Of a stretch of 20,201 nucleotides of DNA, positions 1-8,721 are shown piece after piece. This stretch comes from Alphaproteobacteria bacterium (GTDB lineage: Bacteria > Pseudomonadota > Alphaproteobacteria > Puniceispirillales > UBA1172), in the NCBI GenBank assembly GCA_023259875.1, contig JALRFL010000021.1, positions 1-20,201 on the forward strand, written 5' to 3'. Under the pieces are notes generated by a model, which saw nothing but the letters and a program-made list of their open reading frames with translations, had not been told where the DNA came from and searched no databases. The translations under genes and the position numbers were made by a program. Each line of letters begins with the position of its first letter. Positions within the stretch are counted from its first letter, which is position 1.

Positions 1-409
1 AAAGGGCCTTTGCTTTTTGGTGTTGCTCGGCATTATCAGCGGCGGCATAGCGATAAAATTGCGCCACCCCTGTAGCGAGACCAAGCGCGGCAGATGACAG
101 CAAAAATAGCATGAAGCTCGATAAAATGGTCGCATAGCCCATGATCAGACAGCACATCATGCCAATGCCAGCGGCAGAAACAAACACAGGCTTGCGCCCA
201 ATCCGCCCCATCAACAAGGATGCCGGCAGGGTCGTTAGCATCGACACAACATACATCAACGATATTGGCAAAGTGGCCAGCCATGGTTCAGGCGCGATCA
301 ACACACCAACCAGACTGGTGACAATAATATTGATATTAACCGTTGTCATAAAACAGGCTTGAGACAACGATAGCAGGGCAATATTTCGCCCGTTTGCAGA
401 TGTTACCAT
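1..409 (-). CDS. MFS transporter, N-terminal part (cut by window edge)
   Basis: The minus-strand frame stays open from an ATG at 409 to the window edge, giving 136 residues of a major facilitator superfamily permease. After a short polar N-terminus come alternating hydrophobic segments (about residues 10-35, 42-62, 74-92 and 95-115). Between the second and third lies the MFS loop motif MGRIGRKPVF, the classic motif A position. The frame has a stop just upstream of this ATG, so 409 is the probable start. The start overlaps the stop of the upstream glyoxalase gene by 7 bases (ATGGTAA), which suggests translational coupling. The substrate cannot be inferred: the C-terminal two thirds lie outside the window. 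The family call is firm; anything more specific is not supported. Confidence 0.8.
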   Translation of the reverse strand, partial: MVTSANGRNIALLSLSQACFMTTVNINIIVTSLVGVLIAPEPWLATLPISLMYVVSMLTTLPASLLMGRIGRKPVFVSAAGIGMMCCLIMGYATILSSFMLFLLSSAALGLATGVAQFYRYAAADNAEQHQKAKAL

Positions 410-846
410 TCCCCGGTGTTACCCATAGACGCCCAAGGTTCAGACGGGGATTGCGCTTCCCCTTTCTGTAACAATTCAACCGAAATTTGATCCGGGGAGC
501 GCACAAACGCCATGCGCCCATCACGCGGCGGACGGTTTATCACCACCCCCATATCCATCAGATGCTGACAGGTGGCGTAAATATCATCAACCTCATAGGC
601 CAGATGACCAAAATTACGGCCACCGTGATAGTCCTCATCACTGTCCCAATTATAGGTTAATTCCAATGCCGGTGAACGGGTTTTTGAAAATTGCTCGTTA
701 TCTTCTTCTGCGGCAAGAAAGATGAGGGTAAATTTTCCATCCGGGTATTCTCTGCGGCTAACTTCGCTGAGACCAAGCCCGTCACACCAAAATCGTAAAG
801 ACGCATCAATATCCGTCACTCGAACCATAGTATGAAGATAGCGCAT
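403..846 (-). CDS. gloA: Glyoxalase I (lactoylglutathione lyase)
   Basis: This 147-residue protein is a single-domain member of the vicinal oxygen chelate superfamily. Glyoxalase I isomerises the glutathione-methylglyoxal hemithioacetal to S-lactoylglutathione in the cytosol. The four metal ligands known in E. coli GloA (His5, Glu56, His74, Glu122) have clear counterparts here: His5 in the MRYLHTMVRV start, Glu62 in ALELTYNW, His81 in FGHLAYEV and Glu124 in SVELLQKG. The tail runs about 20 residues past the last ligand and is polar. The sequence AAAGGA lies about 11 bases before the ATG. The gene is first in a two-gene unit with the MFS permease and is divergent from hyuA. Other VOC enzymes share the fold, but the spacing and the GloA-like N-terminus make glyoxalase I the best call. 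Confidence 0.87.
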   Translation of the reverse strand: MRYLHTMVRVTDIDASLRFWCDGLGLSEVSRREYPDGKFTLIFLAAEEDNEQFSKTRSPALELTYNWDSDEDYHGGRNFGHLAYEVDDIYATCQHLMDMGVVINRPPRDGRMAFVRSPDQISVELLQKGEAQSPSEPWASMGNTGEW

Positions 847-884
847 AATTCTATTTTTCCTTTACTCTGTGGCTTTACATAGAT

Positions 885-913
885 TTGAGACTTGCTTATC
901 GTGACATTAATTT
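885..913 (+). promoter_or_regulatory. Weak candidate promoter for the hyuA operon
   Basis: In the 73-base divergent gap between gloA and hyuA, TTGAGA (885-890) is followed after 17 bases by TAATTT (908-913). The -35 box is fair and the -10 box is poor (3 of 6). If used, transcription would start near 920, favouring the ATG at 941 as the hyuA start. No better box was seen on either strand of this gap. Confidence 0.22.
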
Positions 914-919
914 CTTAGC

Positions 920-3049
920 ATGAAAAGACTTATAAAACTTATGACAAAATCAAGCGTTGTTCCTTCCATCATCCGCGCTGGTGTTGATATCGGCGGCACC
1001 TTTACGGATATTGTTCTTGAAACCCCAAATGGACAAACCTCAACCAAGGTGTTGACCACCTATACCCGACCGGAGGATGCCATCATTGAAGGCCTGCTTT
1101 CGGTCTGCGCCAACGCTGGGGTTGAGCCTTCAGAAATTGGTACGGTGATCCATGGCACTACCCTTGCCACAAATGCCCTGATCGAACGGCGCGGCGCACG
1201 CACCGCCCTGATCACCACCGAAGGTTTCCGTGATGTGATTGAGATGCGCACCGAAAGCCGGTTTGAACAATATGATCTCAACCTTGTTTTGCCTGAAGCT
1301 TTAATTCCACGCGAACACCGCTATACGGTAACAGAACGCATTCTTGCCGATGGCATTGTGGACACCCCTCTTAACGAAGATCATATCCCCCGCCTCATCA
1401 GCCAGATGAAAACAGATCGCATTGAAAGCATCGCGATAGGCTTGCTTCATTCCTATGCTAACCCCATGCATGAGCGGCGCATTAGAGAAATCCTCATAAA
1501 AGAATGGCCAGATATTCCGATCTCACTTTCATCTGAGGTATCCCCACAGATGCGTGAATATGAACGCTTTAACACCGTTGCCGCCAACGCCTATGTCAAA
1601 CCGATTATGGAATCTTATCTGATGCGGTTGAAAGCGCGATTAGCAGATCATCAGATCACCGCGCCAGTGTTTCTGATGCATTCTGGAGGCGGTATTATTG
1701 ATTTGATGAGCGCGGCTACTTTTCCTGTTCGCTTGGTGGAATCCGGCCCCGCAGGAGGTGCCATATTTGCCGCTAACATCGCTTCACGCTTTCAACTTGA
1801 ACGGGTCTTGTCGTTTGATATGGGCGGAACAACAGCAAAAATCTGTCTGATAAAGGATCAAGTGCCTAAGACTTCGCGCAGTTTTGAAGTCGCACGCAGT
1901 TATCGTTTCAAAAAAGGCTCTGGCATGCCGATATCTATTCCTGTCATTGATATGGTGGAAATAGGCGCAGGCGGCGGTTCTATCGCAGGACTTGATGCCA
2001 TGCGGCAAATCACTGTGGGGCCAGAATCCGCAGGATCAGAACCCGGCCCTAGCAGTTATCAGCGTGGCGGCACTAGACCTGCGGTAACGGATGCAGATTT
2101 GCTCATGGGCAAGCTTGATCCTGATGATTTCGCAGGTGGCTCTATTCCTCTGTCAACCGAGAACGCCAAGACCGCCATAGCTGATCAGATTGCAACGCCA
2201 TTGGGGTTGGCGTTGGATCGCGCCGCTTTTGGCATTGCTGAAGTAGTGGATGAAAACATGGCAAATGCCGCCCGTGTTCATGCGGTAGAAAGCGGTGAAG
2301 ATTTAGGCGGATATGTGATGATCGCCTTTGGCGGTGCTGGGCCGCTTCATGCGGTTCGCTTGGCACAAAAACTGAATATTCCGCGTGTTCTGATACCGGC
2401 ATCAGCAGGGGTAGGTTCTGCCGTGGGTTTCCTTAGAGCCCCATTTAGTTTCGAAGCCAGCCGTTCGCTTTATATTCGGCTGTCAGATTGGCAAAACACC
2501 AGCGTCAAAGATATGCTAGAAGAGCTAAGAGAGCAAGCCACCAGCTTTGTTCGTGCCTCAGTTCCAGACAGCAAGATTGAAATTTCTGCCAAGGCCTATA
2601 TGCGCTATGTCGGGCAAGGCTGGGAGATCCCCGTTGAATTGGATGACGCTTGGTGCAAATCCCCAGATAAAGCCAAAATCACTCGCCTTTTTGAAGACCG
2701 TTACAGCCTGCTCTTTAGCCGCGTTGTTGAGGGGCTAGATATTGAGATCACCAGTTGGACGGTATTGGCGACGACGCCGGTTCAGCCCTCGCCACCAATC
2801 CTGCCTTGTGAGGGAAAGTTAAATCATGACCCCATAGGGCAACGCCAGATGGCAGATATGGCCAATGGTGAGAGCCTAACGGCGGCAGTGTTCCGCCGCC
2901 AAGACCTTACCCCCGGGGCTATGGTCAAAGGGCCAGCCGCCATTGTTGAGCCAGAAACCACCGTGCTTGTTCCGGTAGGCGGCATCGCCCTGATGCAAAG
3001 TGATGGCACCCTTGATCTTAGGCTAGATGGAGATATGACAAATGCTTGA
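920..3049 (+). CDS. hyuA: Hydantoinase/oxoprolinase family protein, subunit A (HyuA)
   Basis: The 709-residue protein has the size and layout of the ATP-dependent subunit of N-methylhydantoinase/acetone carboxylase/5-oxoprolinase-type enzymes. The N-terminal Hydant_A_N domain begins with VDIGGTFTD (residues 22-30), a phosphate-binding loop of the actin-like ATPase fold, followed by HGTTLATNALIERRG from residue 78. The hydantoinase A core carries VESGPAGG, SFDMGGTTAK, VEIGAGGGSIA and FGGAGPLHA. These enzymes use ATP to open cyclic amides or activate ketones together with a B subunit, which is encoded next. Two starts are possible, ATG 920 and in-frame ATG 941 (residue 8). Neither has a good Shine-Dalgarno site, and relatives usually begin only a few residues before the VDIGG motif, which favours 941. 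The true substrate (hydantoin, 5-oxoproline or another) is not determinable from sequence. Confidence 0.88.
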   Translation: MKRLIKLMTKSSVVPSIIRAGVDIGGTFTDIVLETPNGQTSTKVLTTYTRPEDAIIEGLLSVCANAGVEPSEIGTVIHGTTLATNALIERRGARTALITTEGFRDVIEMRTESRFEQYDLNLVLPEALIPREHRYTVTERILADGIVDTPLNEDHIPRLISQMKTDRIESIAIGLLHSYANPMHERRIREILIKEWPDIPISLSSEVSPQMREYERFNTVAANAYVKPIMESYLMRLKARLADHQITAPVFLMHSGGGIIDLMSAATFPVRLVESGPAGGAIFAANIASRFQLERVLSFDMGGTTAKICLIKDQVPKTSRSFEVARSYRFKKGSGMPISIPVIDMVEIGAGGGSIAGLDAMRQITVGPESAGSEPGPSSYQRGGTRPAVTDADLLMGKLDPDDFAGGSIPLSTENAKTAIADQIATPLGLALDRAAFGIAEVVDENMANAARVHAVESGEDLGGYVMIAFGGAGPLHAVRLAQKLNIPRVLIPASAGVGSAVGFLRAPFSFEASRSLYIRLSDWQNTSVKDMLEELREQATSFVRASVPDSKIEISAKAYMRYVGQGWEIPVELDDAWCKSPDKAKITRLFEDRYSLLFSRVVEGLDIEITSWTVLATTPVQPSPPILPCEGKLNHDPIGQRQMADMANGESLTAAVFRRQDLTPGAMVKGPAAIVEPETTVLVPVGGIALMQSDGTLDLRLDGDMTNA

Positions 3050-4727
3050 TGCGGTCGCCTTACAAATTATGTGGAATCGCCTGATCTCTGTCGTAGAGGA
3101 ACAGGCGCAAGCGCTTATCCGAACGGCCTTTTCAACCTCTGTCCGCGAAGCCGGAGACCTCTCAGCCGGGGTCTATGACAGCGCAGGAAATATGCTGGCA
3201 CAGGCGGTCACGGGAACCCCCGGCCATGTCAATGCCATGGCCGAATCTGTTGGCCATTTCATGAATGAGATTGGCGTTGACAACATGCGTGACGGCGATG
3301 TGTATATCACCAATGACCCTTGGAAAGGCACAGGGCATCTGCATGATATCACGGTTGTCACCCCTGTGTTTCGTAAAGATAAGCTGATCGGGTTTTTTGC
3401 CAATACCGCCCATGTTGTGGATGTGGGTGGGCGCGGCTTTGGTGCAGATGGCAATTCGCTTTATGAAGAAGGCCTCCAGATTCCAATCATGCCTTTGATC
3501 CGTCAAGGTGAGGTGAATAAGGATTTGGTTCGCATCATTCGGCAAAATGTCCGAGAATCTGATCAGGTGGTTGGTGATATTTACGCGCTTGCTACCTCAA
3601 ATGATGTGGGGACACGGCGGCTAATGTCCATGTTGGATGAATACCACGCCGCAGACCTGACGCAGATTTCTGATTTTATCATGACGCGGTCACGGCAAGC
3701 GACCCTAGAACGGATTGCCGCCCTTACCCCCGGGTCCGCATCCGCAAAAATGGATATTGACGGCTTTGATCAAGTGATCACCATTGCTGTTCATGTCAAT
3801 ATTGCCAAAGATCATGTTAGTGCAGATTTCACCGGCACCTCTGGCCTAGACAAAAAAGGCATCAATGTGCCCATAGTCTATACCAGAGCCTATACCTGTT
3901 ATGGGTTAAAGGTGGCGATTGCCCCTGATATTCCCAACAACACCGCATCCCTTGCACCATTTGTCATCACTGCCCCGGAAGGCACCATCGTCAATGCACC
4001 TCATCCGGCGCCTGTGGCGCTGCGTCATGTGGTGGGGCAGATGCTGCCGGATGTAACCTTTGGGGCACTTTATCAGTTGCTGCCGGGGCATATTCAAGCC
4101 GAAGGCGCAAGCGCCCTATGCAATTTTCAAGTCAGCCTAACGCCTAGGCAAGGCGCAAATATGCCGCCAAACGCGCGATCAGCAGAAGTGCTGTCGTTTA
4201 ATTCTGGCGGCAGTGGCGCACGCCCCCATATTGACGGCTTAAACGCTACCGCCTTTCCCAGTGGCGTCATGACGATGCCAGTGGAAGCCACCGAAAATGT
4301 TGGCCCTGTGATTATTCGGCGAAAAGAATTGCGATCAGACAGTGGCGGCGCAGGCAAATGGCGTGGCGGATTAGGGCAATATATGGATATCAAGGCGCGT
4401 GATGGATATGATCTGGTCTTTTCTGCCATGCTGGATCGGGTGGATCATCCTGCGCGAGGGCGCCAAGATGGGCATAATGGGGCACCAACAACCCTTGGCT
4501 GTGATGATGGCACCCCGTTACGAGGCAAAGGCAGGCAAGCCGTTCCCACCGGGGCAACCGTCTGCCTTGGCCTTCCCGGTGGAGGCGGATTTGGTGACCC
4601 AAAGGAACGCGACCGCGATCTGGTTCGCCGTGATTTAAGGCGCGGCTATATCAGCCGTGAGTCCGCCATTCGTGACTATGGCATGACCGAAGAAGACCTC
4701 AATTTCCGTGATGGTGATGGGAAATAG
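3042..4727 (+). CDS. hyuB: Hydantoinase/oxoprolinase family protein, subunit B (HyuB)
   Basis: The 561-residue protein matches the hydantoinase B/oxoprolinase family, the partner of HyuA in the ATP-dependent heteromeric enzyme. Visible family signatures are the N-terminal MWNRLISVVEEQ region, the segment NDPWKGTGHLHD with conserved His residues, ANTAHVVDVGG, and the C-terminal glycine-rich GGGGFGDP (residues 513-520) that closes nearly all HyuB proteins. The start overlaps the end of hyuA by 8 bases, so the two are almost certainly co-translated, as expected for subunits made in fixed ratio. Length is normal and no frame damage is seen. The next gene starts 2 bases after the stop. The enzyme class is secure; the substrate is not. 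Confidence 0.88.
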   Translation: MLDAVALQIMWNRLISVVEEQAQALIRTAFSTSVREAGDLSAGVYDSAGNMLAQAVTGTPGHVNAMAESVGHFMNEIGVDNMRDGDVYITNDPWKGTGHLHDITVVTPVFRKDKLIGFFANTAHVVDVGGRGFGADGNSLYEEGLQIPIMPLIRQGEVNKDLVRIIRQNVRESDQVVGDIYALATSNDVGTRRLMSMLDEYHAADLTQISDFIMTRSRQATLERIAALTPGSASAKMDIDGFDQVITIAVHVNIAKDHVSADFTGTSGLDKKGINVPIVYTRAYTCYGLKVAIAPDIPNNTASLAPFVITAPEGTIVNAPHPAPVALRHVVGQMLPDVTFGALYQLLPGHIQAEGASALCNFQVSLTPRQGANMPPNARSAEVLSFNSGGSGARPHIDGLNATAFPSGVMTMPVEATENVGPVIIRRKELRSDSGGAGKWRGGLGQYMDIKARDGYDLVFSAMLDRVDHPARGRQDGHNGAPTTLGCDDGTPLRGKGRQAVPTGATVCLGLPGGGGFGDPKERDRDLVRRDLRRGYISRESAIRDYGMTEEDLNFRDGDGK

Positions 4728-4729
4728 CT

Positions 4730-5941
4730 ATGGCTAAGTTTATCAAGGCTGATCGTTTGGCTGAGGTTGAAATCTCTGCCATTGTGCTGATGAGTGAGGC
4801 GGCACGCCAACGCCGCGCTGAAGGGCATGATGTGATCAATCTCGGCATAGGTGAGCCTGATTTTAACACCCCTGACCACGCCAGCGCGGCGGCTATTTCC
4901 GCCATCCACAATCATGATACGCATTACCCCCCTATCGGCGGCAAGCCTGAATTAAAGCAAGCCGTGGCGGCGCTTTATAACGGCCGCGGCGGAAGCAAAA
5001 GAAGCGCCGAAAATATCATCATATCCAGCGGATCAAAATACACCCTTCTCAACGCGATGTTGGCGAGCGTTAATCCCGGGGATGAAGTCATTGTGCTTGC
5101 CCCTTTCTGGACATCCTATGCGGATATTATCCGGCTTTGTGGCGGTGTTCCGATCATTGTTCCGACCGATGCAGACAGAGGATTTCGCCCTGATATTAAG
5201 GCGATACAATCGGCTATGAGTCCGCGCACCCGTTGGCTAATGATCAATTCCCCCAGCAACCCATCCGGCGCGGTTCTATCCGCCGAAGATTTACGGGCGG
5301 TTGGCGATATCGTCGCGGCGCATGACCAGTGCTGGCTTTTGAGTGACGAGATTTATGAACATATTGTCTATGACATAGATTTCATATCGGTTGCTGATGC
5401 GCTTGGTGATCTGGCGGATCGGTCGCTTATTATCAATGGCGTCTCAAAAGCTTATGCCATGACCGGCTGGCGATTGGGTTATGGGGTTGGGCCTGCCCCT
5501 TTGATTGCCGCCATGCTCACTGCCCAAGCCCAAGGCACCTCTGGTACGACAACAATTTCCCAAGCGGCGGCTTTAGCGGCGTTAACAGGGGATCAAGAGA
5601 TACTGATATCTCGCCAGCAATCGTTTCGGTCTCGCCGCGATTTGGTGTTTGATCATCTAAGGGGCATGAATGGCCTGACGGTCTCAAAACCACAAGGGGC
5701 ATTTTATATCTTTCCTTCGTGGCAAAATCTGATGGGGTGGAAAACCCCTCAAGGGATGACGCTTAACGAAGATATGGATTTCTGCCGCTATATTCTTGAC
5801 GCCGCGGATACCGTCATCATTCCGGGGTCTTCTTTTGCTATGCCGGGGCATTTCCGCATTTCTTATGCAACGGATGCCGCATCTTTGAAAACAGCTATGG
5901 CAAGGATGAGCCAAGCCATCGCGGCTTTACAGCCAGCCTGA
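4730..5941 (+). CDS. Class I/II PLP-dependent aminotransferase (aspartate aminotransferase-like)
   Basis: This 403-residue fold-type I PLP enzyme is of the AspC/AAT subgroup Ib type. Expected active-site features are all present: NLGIGEPDF near residue 37, Asn177 in NSPSNPSG, Asp206 in SDEIYEH (pyridine nitrogen), the Schiff-base Lys240 in NGVSKAYAMTG, Arg248 in GWRLGYG and the carboxylate-binding Arg376 in HFRISYA. It would move amino groups between an amino acid and 2-oxoglutarate or a similar acceptor in the cytosol. It follows hyuB by 2 bases, so it is the third gene of the hyu operon and plausibly acts on the amino acid released by that enzyme (inference). It lacks any feature pointing to CobC/CobD threonine-phosphate decarboxylase despite lying beside B12 genes. 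The stop is only 2 bases from the convergent cobK stop. Confidence 0.85.
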   Translation: MAKFIKADRLAEVEISAIVLMSEAARQRRAEGHDVINLGIGEPDFNTPDHASAAAISAIHNHDTHYPPIGGKPELKQAVAALYNGRGGSKRSAENIIISSGSKYTLLNAMLASVNPGDEVIVLAPFWTSYADIIRLCGGVPIIVPTDADRGFRPDIKAIQSAMSPRTRWLMINSPSNPSGAVLSAEDLRAVGDIVAAHDQCWLLSDEIYEHIVYDIDFISVADALGDLADRSLIINGVSKAYAMTGWRLGYGVGPAPLIAAMLTAQAQGTSGTTTISQAAALAALTGDQEILISRQQSFRSRRDLVFDHLRGMNGLTVSKPQGAFYIFPSWQNLMGWKTPQGMTLNEDMDFCRYILDAADTVIIPGSSFAMPGHFRISYATDAASLKTAMARMSQAIAALQPA

Positions 5942-5943
5942 TC

Positions 5944-6681
5944 TTAACCGCCGGCCATATCTGCGGATAACGCGCTGATGAGGGCATCAAGCGTATGGAA
6001 AAGTGGCGGTAGCGGCGGCTTAGGCCGCGCCAACATCAATACCGGCAAACCCAACTGGCGCGCGGCTTCGAGTTTCGCGCGTGAGGCCGAACCTCCAGCG
6101 TTCTTGACGGCTAAATGGGTGATATGATGGGCTTGAAAAAGCACCGCTTCTTCATCAGGGTCAGCCGCAGGCAAGGCTTTAATAAAGGTGATGGGATGCG
6201 CGATATCTGGCTGTTCCAGCGCCCGTGCCGTCACCTGAAACCGAGGAGGTTGAGGCAAGGCTTTTATGCCTTCTTGTCCAGCCGCAAGGAAAAGATGCGC
6301 GTTGTTGGGAACCGCCTGAAATAAGGCATCCATCGTGGCAAATTGATGCCAGTCATCCCCGGCTTCAGCCTGCCATTCTGGCCGCCATAGGGCTAGCCTT
6401 TTAATACCCGTCAACATTGCCGCCTCAAAGGCATTGGCAGACATGGTCGCGGCATAAGGATGCGTCGTGTCCACCAGATGCGTGATTTCCTGCGCATCGA
6501 TCCATTCCGCCAACCCCTTTGCCCCGCCAAAACCCCCATAACGCATAGGCAAAGCGGTCTTGAACGGCGTTGTGGTTACTCCAGCTAGGGAAAACACCGC
6601 TGACCAGCCTGCCTTAGCCGCGTGATCCGCTAATCGTCTGGCCTCACTTGTGCCGCCCAGAATTAGGATTTTTTGAGTCAT
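5944..6681 (-). CDS. cobK: Precorrin-6A / cobalt-precorrin-6A reductase
   Basis: This 245-residue protein has the CobK/CbiJ layout: ILILGGTSEARRLA at residues 5-18 (nucleotide-binding start), FGGAKGLAEWI after residue 50, DTTHPYAATMSANA at 71-84, and a C-terminal AVKNAGGSASRAKLEAA motif. The enzyme reduces the macrocycle of (cobalt-)precorrin-6A with NADPH to the 6B form. Its ATG lies inside the cbiD stop (ATGA overlap of 4 bases), so cbiD-cobK is a coupled pair. As the rest of the set is of the cobalt-early type, the substrate is probably cobalt-precorrin-6A and CbiJ would be an equally valid name. The 3' end is only 2 bases from the convergent aminotransferase gene, with no terminator hairpin visible between them. 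Confidence 0.9.
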   Translation of the reverse strand: MTQKILILGGTSEARRLADHAAKAGWSAVFSLAGVTTTPFKTALPMRYGGFGGAKGLAEWIDAQEITHLVDTTHPYAATMSANAFEAAMLTGIKRLALWRPEWQAEAGDDWHQFATMDALFQAVPNNAHLFLAAGQEGIKALPQPPRFQVTARALEQPDIAHPITFIKALPAADPDEEAVLFQAHHITHLAVKNAGGSASRAKLEAARQLGLPVLMLARPKPPLPPLFHTLDALISALSADMAGG

Positions 6682-7763
6682 GATTCGGTCTGTTCAGAGA
6701 GTATCTGCCCCTCACGATCCACCACCATCGTGCCTAGACAGGTTGATGTGTTGCCAATCACCTGCCGACAAGTGGCAAGAGCATCCAGAGCAATAGCAGA
6801 AGCAAGAGTTTGGCGGTCGCTAGGGTTGAGATTCTGCATGACTTCAAGCGCAGAGTTTGCCCCAGCGATATGTTCCGCCGGAAGCCCAAGGATGTTAGCC
6901 CTTGCCGCAAGGTCAGCAAAATCAATCTGGCTTCGCCCTGAATGTAAATCCGTTGCGCCTTGGGCCAATTTAATCATTTTACCAACCCCCCCAGCAACGG
7001 TTAGGCGACGCACCGGATGACGGCGCAGATATTTCAGCATACCACCAACAAAATCCCCCATATCAATCAGCGCAATCGTTGGCAGGTGATAATGGGTTTT
7101 CACTGCCGCTTCGGATCTAGCGCCTGTTGATCCGGCGATATGATCCAATGCATTAGCCACCGCGACATCAATACCCCGATGAATAGACGCGATCCATGCG
7201 GAACAGGAAAATGGCCTGACCACACCTGTTGTGCCTAAAATGGAAATGCCATCTTCTATCCCAAGGCGCGGATTCCATGTTTTCTCCGCAAGCAGGCGGC
7301 CAGTAGGAACAGAAATTGTTATGACAACATCCGATGGCCCACCCAAATCTTCAGCAAGCGCATGAATATAATCCGACATCATTTGGCGCGGAACAGGGTT
7401 GATGGCTGGCTCGCCAACAGCCACAGGCAACCCCGGCCGAGTAACAATTCCAACCCCTTCACCGCCGCGAAACACTATTCCCGATGCGGCAACCCCCGGG
7501 GCGATAGTGGCGCGAATCTCAGCTCCGTGGGTAACATCAGGGTCATCCCCTGCATCTTTGATCACCCCTGCGGTAAAGGCGTTGCCATCGGTATCGGTAT
7601 AGCTGATGGCAAGACTGGCGGTTTTGCCGGATGGAGTATCAATGGTGACGCTTTCAGGAAACGAACCTGTCATCATAGCGGTATAAGCGGCATAGACAGA
7701 CGCGGTGGCACAAGTTCCTGTTGTCCAGCCAAAGCGAAGTGTTGTTTTAAGCGTCTGTTGCAT
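6678..7763 (-). CDS. cbiD: Cobalt-precorrin-5B (C1)-methyltransferase
   Basis: The 361-residue protein is CbiD, which methylates C1 of cobalt-precorrin-5B using S-adenosylmethionine in the oxygen-independent pathway. Signatures are the N-terminal GWTTGTCATAS (residues 12-22), KDAGDDPDVTHG (69-80), a glycine-rich GTTGVVRPFS region mid-protein and GGVGKMIKLAQG further on. CbiD is a good marker of the cobalt-early route, since the oxygen-dependent route uses the unrelated CobF. The start is the ATG at 7763, 10 residues before the conserved motif; no strong Shine-Dalgarno is visible. It is divergent from cobA across only 43 bases and overlaps cobK by 4 bases. Confidence 0.92.
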   Translation of the reverse strand: MQQTLKTTLRFGWTTGTCATASVYAAYTAMMTGSFPESVTIDTPSGKTASLAISYTDTDGNAFTAGVIKDAGDDPDVTHGAEIRATIAPGVAASGIVFRGGEGVGIVTRPGLPVAVGEPAINPVPRQMMSDYIHALAEDLGGPSDVVITISVPTGRLLAEKTWNPRLGIEDGISILGTTGVVRPFSCSAWIASIHRGIDVAVANALDHIAGSTGARSEAAVKTHYHLPTIALIDMGDFVGGMLKYLRRHPVRRLTVAGGVGKMIKLAQGATDLHSGRSQIDFADLAARANILGLPAEHIAGANSALEVMQNLNPSDRQTLASAIALDALATCRQVIGNTSTCLGTMVVDREGQILSEQTES

Positions 7764-7769
7764 TATACT
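7742..7769 (+). promoter_or_regulatory. Candidate promoter for cobA-cobB
   Basis: TTGTTT (7742-7747), a 16-base spacer and TATACT (7764-7769; 5 of 6 matches to the -10 consensus) lie just before and inside the 43-base cbiD/cobA gap. Transcription would start near 7776, giving a leader of about 30 bases to the ATG at 7807 and excluding any earlier cobA start. The gap also holds an 8-base palindrome, GTGATCAC (7784-7791), which falls in the leader. The -35 box is weak. Confidence 0.35.
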
Positions 7770-7806
7770 AGGTTTTCGTTTTTGTGATCACGGCCTAGCC
7801 GTTATC

Positions 7807-8721
7807 ATGCCCGATATTCGAACAGGAATCCATGACGACATGGCAATAACGCCTCACACATCATCCGGATTTGATCTGCCGCCCATCTCTGGTCAGGAAT
7901 GGCCTGTGTTTGAGGCAGGTTGGGTCTGGCTGGCTGGCGCAGGGCCCGGTGATCCGGGGCTAGTGACTTTGCATGTTCTCAACGCACTTAATCAAGCGGA
8001 TATCGTGATTTATGATGCCTTGATTGATCAGCGTGTGTTGGATTGGGTGCGCCCGGGCACAGAAATAGAATATGCTGGCAAGCGTGGTGGGAAACCATCA
8101 CCCAAGCAACGCGATATTTCTATTCGCCTGATTGAACTGGCGCGGCAAGGGCGCAAGGTATTGCGGCTTAAAGGTGGTGATCCTTTTGTCTTTGGTCGAG
8201 GTGGTGAGGAGGCTCAAACCCTCATTCAAGCGGATATTCCTTTGCGCATTTTACCCGGTATTTCGGCCGGAATCGGCGGACTGGCCTATGCTGGCATTCC
8301 TGTGACTCACCGTGATGTGAATCAGGCCGTCACCTTTCTTACTGGCCATGATCGCACTGGACTTGCACCCTCTGCGATCAACTGGCAAGGCATCGCTGAT
8401 GGCAGCCAAGTTATTGTCATGTATATGGCGATCAAGCATCTGCCCGAGATTTGCGACCATCTGATCAAGGCAGGGCGTAACCCTTCTGAACCTGTGGCGG
8501 TGGTCAGCAACGCAAGCTTGCCCAATATGTCCGTTCTAGAAACCACCCTTAGTCAAGCGGCTCAAGATGTCCTTGTCCATCAGGTTACCCCGCCAGCGAT
8601 TATCGCTGTTGGTGAAGTGGTGAGAATGCGGCAATGCCTTGATTGGGTCAGCCAGATGCATGGCGTTAAGCCGCGCAATCTTGACCCCCTCGGCACACGC
8701 CACCAAGAGGATAGCGCCTGA
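7807..8721 (+). CDS. cobA: Uroporphyrinogen-III C-methyltransferase (SUMT)
   Basis: SUMT adds two methyl groups from S-adenosylmethionine to uroporphyrinogen III to give precorrin-2, the entry point to corrins and siroheme. Hallmarks of the tetrapyrrole methylase fold are present: GAGPGDPGLVT (residues 44-54), LKGGDPFVFGRGGEE (121-135), the PGISAG turn and IPVTHRD. The frame stays open upstream, but the candidate promoter argues for the ATG at 7807 (304 residues); ATG 7840 (293 residues) is an alternative. With 7807 the protein has about 38 residues before the core, longer than most SUMTs. There is no CysG-type dehydrogenase/ferrochelatase domain. It shares one base (TGATG) with the start of cobB. 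It is called SUMT rather than a later methylase because of the long glycine-rich FGRGGEE motif. Confidence 0.9.
   Translation: MPDIRTGIHDDMAITPHTSSGFDLPPISGQEWPVFEAGWVWLAGAGPGDPGLVTLHVLNALNQADIVIYDALIDQRVLDWVRPGTEIEYAGKRGGKPSPKQRDISIRLIELARQGRKVLRLKGGDPFVFGRGGEEAQTLIQADIPLRILPGISAGIGGLAYAGIPVTHRDVNQAVTFLTGHDRTGLAPSAINWQGIADGSQVIVMYMAIKHLPEICDHLIKAGRNPSEPVAVVSNASLPNMSVLETTLSQAAQDVLVHQVTPPAIIAVGEVVRMRQCLDWVSQMHGVKPRNLDPLGTRHQEDSA

Noticed and set aside
4730..5941. Aminotransferase as the B12-related threonine-phosphate decarboxylase (CobC/CobD)
   Set aside because: Motifs and length fit the AspC subgroup, and it is co-transcribed with hyuAB on the strand opposite to cobK, not with a cob operon.
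7761..7766. Perfect TATAAT on the minus strand as the cbiD promoter
   Set aside because: It overlaps the cbiD ATG itself, so transcription would start inside the gene with no in-frame start before the conserved GWTTGTCATAS motif.
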